A stretch of DNA of 64,000 nucleotides from Chamaelirium japonicum (lineage: Eukaryota > Streptophyta > Magnoliopsida > Liliales > Melanthiaceae): NCBI GenBank assembly GCA_947650365.1, contig OX393549.1, forward strand, positions 83,704,319 through 83,768,318, in the 5' to 3' direction. The notes beneath the pieces are model-generated. The model was not told the origin of the DNA, did no database searches, and saw only the letters and a list, made by a program, of their open reading frames with translations. Shown piece by piece: positions 1 through 11,381 of this stretch (position 1 is the first letter of the stretch; each line of letters opens with the position of its first letter). A program made the translations under genes and the position numbers.

Positions 1-435
<435 letters not shown>

Positions 436-900
436 CTAGTAATGCCCGTGCCTGTCGGCACGCAGAAGATTTCGAGGGCGAGGACAATATTTCGAGGCAG
501 GTGATAATATTTCGAAGGTGGCAAAAATATATTTTGAGAGTGGAGATAATATTTTTAGGAAGAGAACAATATTTAAATGAGATAACAATATTTTGAGGGG
601 GACAACAATATTTTTTTAGGGGAGTAACAGCAGTAATGTTCGCGCCTGTCGGCACGAACTTTCGGCTAGGGCGCCCGCATTCGATGGGAGCATCCACATT
701 CTGTGAAGGGCGCCCATATTTGTTAAAGACATACAAATTTGGTAAGGCCACCACTCATTCGGTGAAGGAGCCCCTATTTAACGTGAGGGCGTCTATATTT
801 TTCCATTGCAAACATTTTCAGAGAGGATAGCCATATTCGGCGAGGGGGCGGACACATTTTAGCGAGGCGTCCATATTTGTCACCACTCGGACAACCGCCT
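436..900 (-). mobile_element. Helitron-like 3' terminus and adjoining degenerate repeats
   Basis: Read on the minus strand, a short hairpin (CGTGCC, loop GACA, GGCACG) is followed after a short spacer by CTAG at 439-436, and the next base is a T of the (TA)n tract. Hairpin plus CTRR with insertion between A and T is the known 3' end of plant Helitrons. Inside, 465-625 is a degenerate tandem array of about 25 bp built on AATATTTCGAGG, and 660-890 a second one built on GGGCGCCCATATT. The 5' end (TC) was not located and no Rep/helicase coding is seen, so this is a non-autonomous piece or a fragment. The same end recurs at 35551. Confidence 0.5.
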
Positions 901-1598
901 TCAAAGACATTAGCACTGTAGCGATCACCTTCAACGACAAAGGATAGTTGGTTGCCCTCACCCTCGACAAATCCAAGTTGTTTGACATAGAGCGCATTGA
1001 AAAGATGCACACTCCACCCTCAACCTCTCCCCATCTGCCTCACATATTGGATCAAGAAAAAAAAAGATTAAAAAAAGACATCTCTCTATCTGTCCCTCTT
1101 TCAAAATAAAAAATAAAAAAACAAAGCAGTATTTGAAGAACAACCAAAATAAAAAATAAAAAAATAGAGTAGTATAAACCAAGGTGTTAGCCGTCTGCAA
1201 TAAAAAAAATGGAGATAAAGGTAATAAGATTTAGACCAAATAAAAACAAACAGTACGACCTCTCCACTTTCGCTCCATCCACCCTGAAGGATCGAGATCC
1301 AACATGTACATAGAGATGCATCATCTCTGTAGAGTCTGTACAACTCGTCACCAGATCAAATGTCTGGTTTCGACATACCCACATAAAAACCAGTACTCCT
1401 AATCGACCCACATTCTGAAACCCCATTCCCGGAACAGAACGACAAAGAACCAACATAAGTTAAACTTGGTTTTCAAGAAAACTGACATTAAGTCCAGTCG
1501 AAGTATCTAAGAAGAAAACAAACTAAGAATCGAAGCATAGCTCCTGTAGCAAGTGATCCAACGTCCAACGCATGATTTTAAGTATGAAACCCGGCTAG

Positions 1599-1601
1599 AG
1601 T

Positions 1602-1633
<32 letters not shown>

Positions 1634-1634
1634 T
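1599..1634. repeat. (GA)n microsatellite
   Basis: GA dinucleotide run with one AAAG interruption. Confidence 0.9.
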
Positions 1635-1854
1635 GAGCACATATATACATAAAAGTTGCTTTTTTTAATAATGTCTTAAGCACATAGAGCAGAAGGCTAG
1701 CTAGACAGAGTTATGAGGCAGCCTTCGATATATTTACAATTAGGTGAGGAGAAGGAAAGAAGCAAATGCTAGCCAAACAGGTTTCTGAGGGATCAGCTAT
1801 GTCTGATCTTTTTTTTTGAAAAGTTTATATGTCTGATCTACCATAATCGATCTA

Positions 1855-1860
<6 letters not shown>

Positions 1861-1897
<37 letters not shown>
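1861..1897. repeat. (CT)n microsatellite
   Basis: Uninterrupted CT run of about 37 bp. Confidence 0.95.
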
Positions 1898-1899
<2 letters not shown>

Positions 1900-2450
1900 G
1901 TATATGGTACTCAAATGGCTGCTGCCTTCTTGCTTCACAGGAGCTTTATGTACCTCAGCCTGCCAAAAAAAAAAGAGAGATTAGTTTGGTGGTACCCATC
2001 AAACACTATTTTAGTCAACCAAATAACCTGAAGCATTGCAGCATATGAAGAGAAAACACATAAAACCCCAACTTGGGTTACTGTTTTGGCCTTTTAGCAA
2101 CTAAAAGCAACTGTCTCATGGAATTCCTATTCCCAACCTTTCAAAAAAAAAATTCCTCAATTATTCTATCATCCTCCTCACCCATCAATTTGCTTTTGAA
2201 TCGAGTAGTAGAGTAACACAGAAATAATTTAACATTTACATTAGATATTGTTGTTCAGTGTACAGAAAACTCCTCTCTCTGAGCACATGTGAATAGAAAA
2301 CGTACTCTTCTCTATCTCTTTCTGAACTGCGATGTTGAGTAAAAAGAGGAGAACCATTATTCCCGTCGAGAGTCTGGTGCCTCAAGAAGGAGAAAACTGC
2401 AATCCCGTTGAATGTTGGGCTTCGGACAACAGCAGCTCCGTCGGGCAGAG

Positions 2451-2510
2451 GACAGTAGTCATCCGATGGATCGCGATCCCGACAGTAGCCAGCCGATGGA
2501 TCGCTATCCC
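2451..2510. repeat. 30-bp direct duplication
   Basis: Two head-to-tail units of 30 bp, each containing CCGATGGATCGC.ATCCC, differing at a few positions. Confidence 0.8.
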
Positions 2511-4077
2511 GGCGGTCCGCGATGATGCAATGGTTCAAGATCTCGTCAGGTGTCCGATGTCTCAAGGAAGACAACAATCATCTGTGAGAAATAATTTATC
2601 AATGAAGTTTTTTAAATTCACATAAAGCTTACATGTTATTGAGTCTAACTGAATTTGAGACAGGGAAAGGGAGAAGAAAAAACGAAATAAACCATAAAAG
2701 GAAAAAAAATTGCAAGTAAAAAAAAAAGGAAAATTGAGATCGAGTAAAAAAAAACAGAAACCGAAAAAAGGAAATTGACAGAGGGAAAGGGATAAAAAGC
2801 AGGGAGGAAATTTAAATAGGGAAAGGAAGAAGCACGAAAAAAAGGAAAGAAACAGAAGAAAAAGGAAAATTAAGATCGGGAAAGGAAGAGAAAAAAAAGA
2901 AAGAAACAGAAATAGAAACAGAAGAAAAAAAAAACCCCAGCTAGAGAGAGGATGCGGATTGAAAGATGCGGCGAGCGATTACTACAATAAGCAATCATTA
3001 TGTCTTGACTTTATGAAGATCTTAGAGAATAAGATGTTGATTCACCTAAACCTGTGAAGAAAATAGTGCTTCACTTGGTTCATTTTTCCCCCCCTAGTCC
3101 AAATTAATCCCCACCCTGCATACCAAATGTGAATATAACAGAAGTAAAAAAGTAGCTAGAGCAAAATGATAACTTAAAATTTAATGTCCACTAACTGAAG
3201 TCCAGTACAAAACCCCCTCTTTGTCCCTTCACCAGATACTCCAAAGCATGCAAGGAGTCATTGGCCACATGGTCGGTCGACTGGCCCACCTCGGTCCTCT
3301 TCATGCAAGCTCACGATCTGCACTCTACGATCTTAAGTCGATGCTGCAACTTATTTAAAATGATTAAAAATCTCTACCATGCTTGTGTGATGCAACATAT
3401 TTAGAATACAAAAATCCAGGAAATAATTTGAGCGGGCAACAAATAAGTTGGAAGGAAATTACAATGAAAACAACCGCAAACAGAATTTAATTAACCCGTC
3501 ACAAATATATGAAAGAAATTCAATCCAATCAATACACAACTTTCCATCAGATCCATTAGCCAGCAGCCATTGTTGCCTCAGCCTAAAGTTGTCTGCCTCA
3601 TTCCCCCAAACCTGGCCGGTGAATTGCACTCAACCCCAAATTTCATACAAAAGAGAATGCTATTTAGCCCGAAGTGTTTGTCTAAAATGATCAGCCTGAT
3701 TAACATGGCATCCAATCACAACATCACTTTGCCTGATAGTCCGGGTTGAATGGATTCAGCAAATTGTTTCAAGCTGTCATGAGGACACAATTATCAAAAC
3801 AATACTTATCTCTAATTGTTGTTTAATTCAACACATCACTGATTGGACCGAAAGGAAGTGCAGCAAATGATATCCACAAAAAAAAAAAACAAAGGCAGAA
3901 GAAACATTCACAAACAGAGGAGGTATGAAGGTATGAGGAAGAAGCTAAATGCAATTCAAAAACCTAAAGCAGAGAGGTATGAAGGTATGAACCTGATTGT
4001 TCAAACACAAAATAAAAATTCTCAACACTGAACCAAGAAAAAATCAAAAGGGTAAAAATCTTCAAACACTGAACCTA

Positions 4078-4082
<5 letters not shown>

Positions 4083-4130
<48 letters not shown>
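4083..4130. repeat. (GA)n microsatellite
   Basis: About 48 bp of pure GA. Confidence 0.95.
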
Positions 4131-4133
<3 letters not shown>

Positions 4134-4268
4134 CAAGAGAAACAATCAAGAAGAAGAAGGGTTTCACTGCAATAACAATCAAGAAGAAAGAATTTCCTCT
4201 CTCTTAAAAAATAAACAAAAGAAGAAGAAAACTCCTCAATTTAGGGATTTGAAGGAGGAATGACAAAC

Positions 4269-5127
4269 CATCTCGATCTTGAAATCCTTGGTTGCATCCG
4301 GCACCCTCCAGTTCCTTCCCTACTGCGTCGATGCATGTTGAAATTTTGAAGGCAAGAGAAAAGAAAAATATCTACCATTGTCGCAATTGTCGGATAAGAA
4401 CGGAATGCACCCTTCCAGCATGGAACTTGTCATCCCATTGTCCCAATACTTTAAAGATCTGAATAACAAAAAAAAAAAACCAAACAGTCCCCTGCCATAA
4501 AAAAACGAACACCCCAAGATGAAAAAAATCTGATGAACAATCAAAACAAAGAATAAACTTGGAAAAGCAAACACAGGAACAATCAAAACCCAAAAAAAAA
4601 ATATAAAATGATCAGTAATAGAAACATGTTGGTTGGACTGTACCTCAATGGATCACTGATCTTTGAAAGGATTTGAAGATAGTGATCACTGAAAGATCAG
4701 TGATCCATTGAGCTTTTGAATATCACAAAATTGTGATGAGAGAGAGAGAACTTGATATCTGCATCAGATCTTCCATTAGATCAGATTTTCCCCATTTTAG
4801 ATCACTGATCGCCTCCTTTAGGTTAGATCTTCCCAATACTTTAAAGATCTGAATTTTTTCTTAAAAAACTTGATACCTGCCGGAGTCGATGAGCGCCGAT
4901 GGCAATGCCTTGGAGAGCCCAGCACTGTTGTTGCCATCAGCGTCCCCGCCCTCTATGCGCGCAGACACACACACACACACAAAGAAAGAGAGAGAGAGTA
5001 GCCCGACCGGAGAGGAATCGACGGCAAGCTCTACCGCCGGCAAGATCCCGATCGGAAGGACCCCTTCCCTCCTCCCCGTTCCGGCCGGTGATAGATCGGG
5101 TTGTCGGGTGACTGGGATTGTGGGCAA
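4269..5127 (-). other. Possible multi-exon gene fragment, unrecognised
   Basis: Read on the minus strand, three short open segments have splice-like borders. Segment 4458-4376 is preceded by a T-rich tract and CAG and followed by GTAGAT; one frame contains FKVLGQWDDKFHAGR. Segment 4322-4269 lies between CAG and GTTTGT. A third, ending at 4877, has donor GGCAG|GTATCA and reads ..SALIDSGR. The first segment is open in two frames, so the frame is not certain. The acceptor region CAGATCTTTAAAGTATTGGGA is duplicated near 4830-4853. I do not recognise a family. This may be a real gene's internal exons, a decayed gene, or chance. Confidence 0.2.
4645..4711. repeat. Perfect 20-bp inverted repeat (hairpin)
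   Basis: Arms 4645-4664 and 4692-4711 are exact reverse complements (TCAATGGATCACTGATCTTT) with a 27-base loop. Confidence 0.9.

Positions 5128-6674
<1,547 letters not shown>

Positions 6675-6766
<92 letters not shown>
6675..6766. repeat. (TA)n microsatellite
   Basis: About 92 bp TA between fold-back elements A and B. Confidence 0.97.
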
Positions 6767-7047
<281 letters not shown>

Positions 7048-7081
7048 TAGTGATACATTGCGGTTGGTAACGTGCGGCATT

Positions 7082-7375
7082 AACGTGCGGCCACCCACTT
7101 TTGGGGTATTTTTTGAATTTTTTTTTTGGGAATTGATTACCCACCCTTGGATAGCACACACAAAAAAATTCAGCTCGATCCAAGACCTGTAGGCCGTCCA
7201 AATGTGATCAACTTTTATCGGTCGTTCATTTTTTGTCTTCATTTTGATCAACACATTTGGACAGCCTACAGGTCTTGGATCGAGCTGAAAATTTTTGTGT
7301 GTGCTATCCAATGGTGAGTGATCAATTCCCAAAAAAAAAATTTCAAAAATATCCCGGAAGAGGGTGCCGCACGTT
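7082..7375. mobile_element. Fold-back element K upstream of the UGT gene
   Basis: A palindrome of about 294 bp. The ends match (TAACGTGCGGC.. against ..GCCGCACGTTA). The inner arms 7146-7212 and 7243-7312 are near-perfect reverse complements around GATCCAAGACCTGTAGGC, with a short central loop of TTTATCGGTCGTTC type. No coding. Its family relation to the Micron-like elements is unproven. Confidence 0.7.
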
Positions 7376-7513
7376 ATCGGATGCTTAGGTGTGGTCCGCA
7401 GCCATCCGATACACTCATCACGTGCATCAGATGCACGAAGTGGTATATCGGATGGCTCCAGACGATCTCGAACAACTCAAATGAGTAAATGGACTGTCAA
7501 ATCATACCCTATA
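7376..7513. mobile_element. MITE remnant with element-I-type terminus
   Basis: Bases 7376-7475 contain a smaller inverted repeat (GCCATCCGATAC / GTATATCGGATGGC). Bases 7480-7513 (..CTCAAATGAGTAAATGGACTGTCAAATCATACCCTATA) closely match the right end of element I near 48885-48925. The left end is not found, so this looks like the surviving right terminus of an element I relative. Confidence 0.55.
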
Positions 7514-7516
7514 TTT

Positions 7517-7527
7517 TATATAAAAGG
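7517..7527 (+). promoter_or_regulatory. Probable TATA box of the UGT gene
   Basis: TATATAAAAGG lies about 233 bp upstream of the UGT start codon, implying a 5' leader of roughly 200 nt. It directly abuts the end of a (TA)n-associated MITE remnant, so the TATA may derive from the microsatellite that normally flanks such elements. No transcript evidence available. Confidence 0.5.
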
Positions 7528-7676
7528 TTCGTCCTTCTCCCTCAACTTTACCGAGATGGGACTAATAAGCATGACAAGTACTGAGTATATTAAAATGATG
7601 ATCACTTGCTTATGTCGGGGCATACATCACGAGTACTAGCACCCCATCGCCAAGAATCTTCTTTATCTCTCTCCCT

Positions 7677-7685
7677 CCCCCCCCC

Positions 7686-7727
<42 letters not shown>
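7677..7727. repeat. C20 then (CT)n tract in the UGT leader
   Basis: Twenty consecutive C followed by about 15 CT units, ending about 33 bp before the UGT ATG. If the upstream TATA is used, this tract is transcribed in the 5' leader. Pyrimidine-rich leaders are common in plants, but a 20-C run is unusual and prone to sequencing error. Confidence 0.9.
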
Positions 7728-7730
<3 letters not shown>

Positions 7731-7759
7731 CCTCTCACCCTTCTTTCTTTTCAGAGAAA

Positions 7760-9250
7760 ATGATCAACCAAGCAGCCGGCGGCCACGACCCGAAGCCCCA
7801 CTTCGTGCTGGTTCCATTGATGGCACAGGGCCGCATGATCCCCATGGTCGACATGGCCCACCTCCTCGCAGGCCGCGGCGCTCTCGTCACCTTCATAGCC
7901 ACCCCCGTCAACGCCGCCCGGATCCAGCCCGTCATCGACCGGGTCGCGGAATCCGGTCTCGCCGTCCAGTTCGTCACCTTCCGCTTCCCCTGCGCCGAGG
8001 TGGGCCTGCCGGAGGGCTGCGAGAACATGGACGCCATCCCTTCGAGAGACCTGCTGAAGAACTTCTTCCAGGCAGCCGCCATGCTCCGAGAGCCGCTGAT
8101 ATCGTACCTCCGCCGGCAACGGCCTGGCCCGAGCTGCATTATCTCCGACACCTTCCACCCGTGGACCCGGGACGTCGCTCGAGAGTTCGGCGTCCCGAGG
8201 CTCAACTTCAACGGCTACGGCTGCTTCGCCCTCCTCATCACTCACGTCATCTACTACGACAAGATATTCGAGAGCACGGCGGAGGACGACGAGACCGTGG
8301 TGGTCCCCCGCTTGCCCCATCGGATCGAGATATCTAGGGCCCAAGCACCGGGGAACTTCATCGGACCGGGGATGGAGAAATTTCGGGAGGAGGTGATGGA
8401 GGCCGAGGCGGCGGCCGACGGCGTGGCGGTGAACTGCTTCGATGACGTGGAGCCGTCGTACCGGGAGTGGTACCAGAAGGCCATAGGGAAGACGGTATGG
8501 ACGATCGGACCCATGTCGCTGTGTAACATCGAGGTGGCCGATATGGCCGCAAGGGGAAACAAGGCCTCCGTCGACGGCGACCGGTGCTTGCGGTGGCTCG
8601 ATTCGATGAGGCCGAGCTCCGTCGTCTACGTGAGCTTCGGCAGCCTTGCTCGGACGCCGCTTCCTCAGCTCGTCGAGATCGGACTAGGGCTGGAGGCCTC
8701 CAATTGCCCGTTCATCTGGGTCATCAAATCGGGCGATCAGGCCGCCGAGGTGGAGGAGTGGCTCTCGGAGGGGTTCGAGGAGAGGACGAGCACGAGGGGG
8801 CTTATAATCAGGGGGTGGGCGCCCCAAATGGTGATCCTTTCGCACCCGGCGGTCGGGGGGTTCCTGACGCATTGCGGGTGGAACTCGGTGCTGGAGGGTG
8901 TGTCGGCGGGGGTGCCCATGATCACTTGGCCTCACTTTGCGGATCAGTTCCTGAACGAGAAATTGATAGTGGAAGTACTGAGAATCGGAATTACGGTAGG
9001 GGTTAAGTCACCGGTTAATTGGGCGATGAGCAACAGTGAAGCCGTATTGGTGAAGAGTGGCGAGGTGGAGAAGGCGGTGTCGACGGTGATGATGGACGGT
9101 GGCGAAGATGGGGAGGATAGAAGACAGAGAGCTAGAGAGTTGGGGAGGAAGGCGAAGAAGGCGGTGGAGCAAGGGGGGTCATCTTATGAGAATTTGACAC
9201 GCTTGATCGAATATACACAAACAAAGATCCTTGGCGAGGAGGAAGAGTAG
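7760..9250 (+). CDS. UDP-glycosyltransferase, UGT73-like (GT1 family), catalytic His replaced by Arg
   Basis: Single-exon gene of 496 residues, the usual length for plant family-1 UGTs, which move a sugar from a UDP-sugar to small molecules in the cytosol. The PSPG donor-binding box is complete at residues 353-396 (44 residues, W353 to Q396) with HCGWNS at 371-376. The final Gln is typical of UDP-glucose users. N-terminal motifs (MAQG.MIPMVD, SLCNIE, RGNK) place it near UGT73, a group acting on steroids, triterpenoids and phenolics; the substrate cannot be read from sequence. The usual catalytic His of MAQGHMIP is Arg25 (codon CGC, one base from CAC), while the partner Asp is present (Asp130 in ISDTFHPW). 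The start ATG is chosen as the first Met before the conserved N-terminal strand. GC falls from 5' to 3'. A 3' fragment copy lies at 10266. Confidence 0.95.
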   Translation: MINQAAGGHDPKPHFVLVPLMAQGRMIPMVDMAHLLAGRGALVTFIATPVNAARIQPVIDRVAESGLAVQFVTFRFPCAEVGLPEGCENMDAIPSRDLLKNFFQAAAMLREPLISYLRRQRPGPSCIISDTFHPWTRDVAREFGVPRLNFNGYGCFALLITHVIYYDKIFESTAEDDETVVVPRLPHRIEISRAQAPGNFIGPGMEKFREEVMEAEAAADGVAVNCFDDVEPSYREWYQKAIGKTVWTIGPMSLCNIEVADMAARGNKASVDGDRCLRWLDSMRPSSVVYVSFGSLARTPLPQLVEIGLGLEASNCPFIWVIKSGDQAAEVEEWLSEGFEERTSTRGLIIRGWAPQMVILSHPAVGGFLTHCGWNSVLEGVSAGVPMITWPHFADQFLNEKLIVEVLRIGITVGVKSPVNWAMSNSEAVLVKSGEVEKAVSTVMMDGGEDGEDRRQRARELGRKAKKAVEQGGSSYENLTRLIEYTQTKILGEEEE

Positions 9251-9339
9251 AAGAGGTCTCGTTCGCTTATGTACGCCTTAGCTGTTTTTCTTGTTCATGT
9301 GTGTCTTGTCTGTAATCTACAGAGGGAATTCGAGGCTCT

Positions 9340-9450
9340 GAAGGAGGTCTGGCATATGCAAAGGCCTTCGGAGCTCCCGAGTGAGTGGGACATGTTTTTA
9401 CTACGATGTATACCCTCAGGGGTGCTCTCAGAGACTATTGAAGGGTGTTA
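9340..9450. repeat. Interspersed repeat copy
   Basis: Contains CTGGCATATGCAAAGGCCTT and ATGTTTTTACT, and aligns along about 110 bp, with many substitutions, to 18404-18515. It interrupts the UGT 3' flank: the fragment copy at 10743-10800 continues with different sequence. Confidence 0.65.
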
Positions 9451-9461
9451 ACATTGTTCGA

Positions 9462-9600
9462 GCTCGGAGCGCCACATATGCCATCAGAAGTGTCCGCAGA
9501 GCCTGTTGGAGATGCTCTAAGTGTCCGCAGAGCCTGTCGGGCTCGGAGCGCCACATATGCCATCAGAAGTGTCCGCAGAGCCTGTTGGAGATGCTCTAGA
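9462..9600. repeat. 79-bp tandem duplication with MITE-like motif
   Basis: GCTCGGAGCGCCACATATGC.. starts at 9462 and again at 9541. Each unit ends in GAGCCTGTTGGAGATGCTCT, which resembles the reverse complement of a very common plant MITE end (AGAGCATCTCCAACAG). A third short copy of GTGTCCGCAGAGCCTGT lies between them. Confidence 0.75.
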
Positions 9601-10265
9601 ATTGGGAGGTTTTTGGAAGCCGACTCCAACAATCCCTTCATTAATATAGGGTTTGGATTTTTTTTTTCCTCATTTTTAAAGATTTTTTTATAGGTTTTTT
9701 AGAAATAATTTCTAGGGAAGCAGAATGGTTTGCATGTGGGGCCCAAAAAGATAGCAAGGGGAAGCTGATCGCCACATACAAGGTGCGGTCTAGCACACAA
9801 AAAAATAGGGGCCCTTTAAGGGAGCCTGTTGGAGCGGGATATTGGGTGTTTGGCTCTCTACTCTGGCAAAGGGACCCGAGTAGGAGATGTTCTTACTTGC
9901 ATTCATCAATCGCATAGAATCCCCTCCCGTCTTCATCGAATGAACTCTAATTTTTGAATAAATTTTCATCCACTTCTCGATTATTTATAAAATAGATGCA
10001 AAATATCAAGAGTGAAAAAAAACAATTGTTGTATTAGTCCACCATTAATCGTCGGTAAAGCTTCCTTATCCTTACCATTTCTATTAAAGTTGTATCCCAT
10101 TTTATTTGTACTGTTTTTAAAATCCTTATCTTTATCACTCCGTTTTAGGATTGAGAACTTTTGGATCCCACAAGATTTGGAGGATTATGATGAGCTACGT
10201 CCTCCGTATATGGATTAGGGATTAAGTTCTGATCGGGCACCAGTGGGAATAATGTTTTGGAGTAA
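9601..10265. other. UGT intergenic spacer, possible decayed MITE
   Basis: No gene seen. The 9820-9897 part (GAGCCTGTTGGAGCGGG ... GGAGATGTTCTTA) again carries MITE-end-like words. The rest is AT-rich and featureless. Confidence 0.4.
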
Positions 10266-10795
10266 TGATTAACAGTGAAGCCGTCCCGGTGAAGAGAGGC
10301 AAGGTGGAGAAGGCAATGTTGACGGTGATGATGGACGGTGGTGACGATGGATCGAGAGGGTAGAAGAAAGAGAGCTAGAGAATTGGGGGGGGGGGAGGCG
10401 AAGAAGGCGGTGGAGCAAAGGGGTCATCTTATGAGAATTTGACATGCTTGATCGAATATACACAAACAAAGATCCTTGTCAGGAAGAGTGGAAGAGGTCT
10501 TGTTTGCTTGTGCCTTAGGGGGTGTTGGGCATGAGAAACATCTGTGCTGCTTTAACCTCATCCGAAAGAGGGTATTCATGACATTTACTTTTTCTCATGT
10601 AATTCGGTGGTTTAGAGCGTCGGTTGCTAAAGCAACGCGCGGATCACAAAAGTATCATTTCCCAACTTTCATTCCAGCGAAACAAAATTATCCATTATAG
10701 ATAGAAACGGGTGGTTCTGGATTGATGCCAAACACCCCCTTAGTTTCTATTTCTTGTACATGTGTGCCTCTTCTGTAACCTACAGACGAAATTTG
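10266..10795 (+). pseudogene. UGT 3'-end fragment copy, split by a MITE
   Basis: Bases 10271-10495 align closely to the last 73 or so codons of the UGT gene (from AACAGTGAAGCCGT at 9031). A 4-base net insertion near 10350, a G-run expansion near 10385 and other changes destroy the frame. The copied 3' flank continues (..TTGTGCC), is interrupted by the MITE 10518-10739, and resumes at 10743 (..TCTTGTACATGTGTG..). No PSPG box or N-terminal half is present. This is a partial tandem duplication of the 3' end of the gene. Confidence 0.9.
10518..10739. mobile_element. Tourist-like (PIF/Harbinger) MITE
   Basis: 222 bp with terminal inverted repeats GGGGGTGTTGGGCAT / ATGCCAAACACCCCC and a 3-bp target duplication TTA (10515-10517 and 10740-10742). 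The parental UGT 3' flank has the matching empty site with one TTA (9278-9280). TTA target and GGG.GTGTT(T)GG ends are characteristic of Tourist MITEs. Non-coding. Confidence 0.92.
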
Positions 10796-10915
10796 AGTTT
10801 TGGCTAAGTTTTGTCCTTCTTCATTGATTATATGGTTATACCTTAGTTTGGCACGCGCACATCCACCTCGACAAGCTCAACACTGTCACGCTCATACTTT
10901 GTGTTCAGGCCCTCT
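10796..10915. other. Short spacer before CACTA element
   Basis: No gene or repeat recognised. Ends in the target site TCT (10913-10915). Confidence 0.6.
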
Positions 10916-10939
10916 CACTACAAAAAAAATATTTTTTAC

Positions 10940-11175
10940 CGACGGAATATATCCGTCGGTAATGTTTTATGGCGACGGAACCAATTTTCGTCACTAGGCT
11001 GTCGGGAAAAAAGACGTCAGAAAAAAAACTGCGAAGGACATAAATATTCGTCGGTATTAAACATTAATACCGACGGATAATTGTTGTCCGTCGGTAATAT
11101 ATAAGTATATTACCGACGGATTATTAAAGTCCGTCGGAAAATATAAATATTTTATTAAAATATATAAGAGTATTA
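10940..11175. repeat. CACTA 1 left subterminal motif cluster
   Basis: Repeated, in both orientations: ACCGACGG and CCGTCGGTAAT, spaced a few tens of bases apart. Probable binding sites for CACTA-encoded protein. Confidence 0.8.
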
Positions 11176-11381
11176 CCGACGATTATAAGAATTTTTTTAA
11201 AAAAATTACTAAAATATTACCACATTCAATTTATCAAATATTATCACAATTTATCAAATATTACCACAAATTACCAAATATTACCACAATACCAGAAAAT
11301 CATAGACCAGACCAAAAAATTACCACCTATGTATTACAAAATTATTTTTGCACAATTCAAAACTGAGGGAAGCTGCGTGTC

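Larger units (their letters stand above)
901..4082. other. Anonymous intergenic sequence
   Basis: No gene I can support. It holds (GA)n at 1599-1634, (CT)n at 1861-1897, a 30-bp direct duplication at 2451-2510, and a purine-only style stretch at 2640-2940 rich in GGGAAAGG and A-runs. Open frames here are short and compositionally unremarkable. Confidence 0.5.

Noticed and set aside
3240..3350. Reverse-transcriptase-like or other coding fragment (an open stretch reading GVIGHMVGRLAHLGPLH)
   Set aside because: Only about 35 codons, no family signature I can defend.
7606..8344. Other-frame open frames across the UGT gene (243 codons plus, 197 codons minus)
   Set aside because: GC-rich third positions leave shadow frames open; only the 496-codon frame has family motifs.
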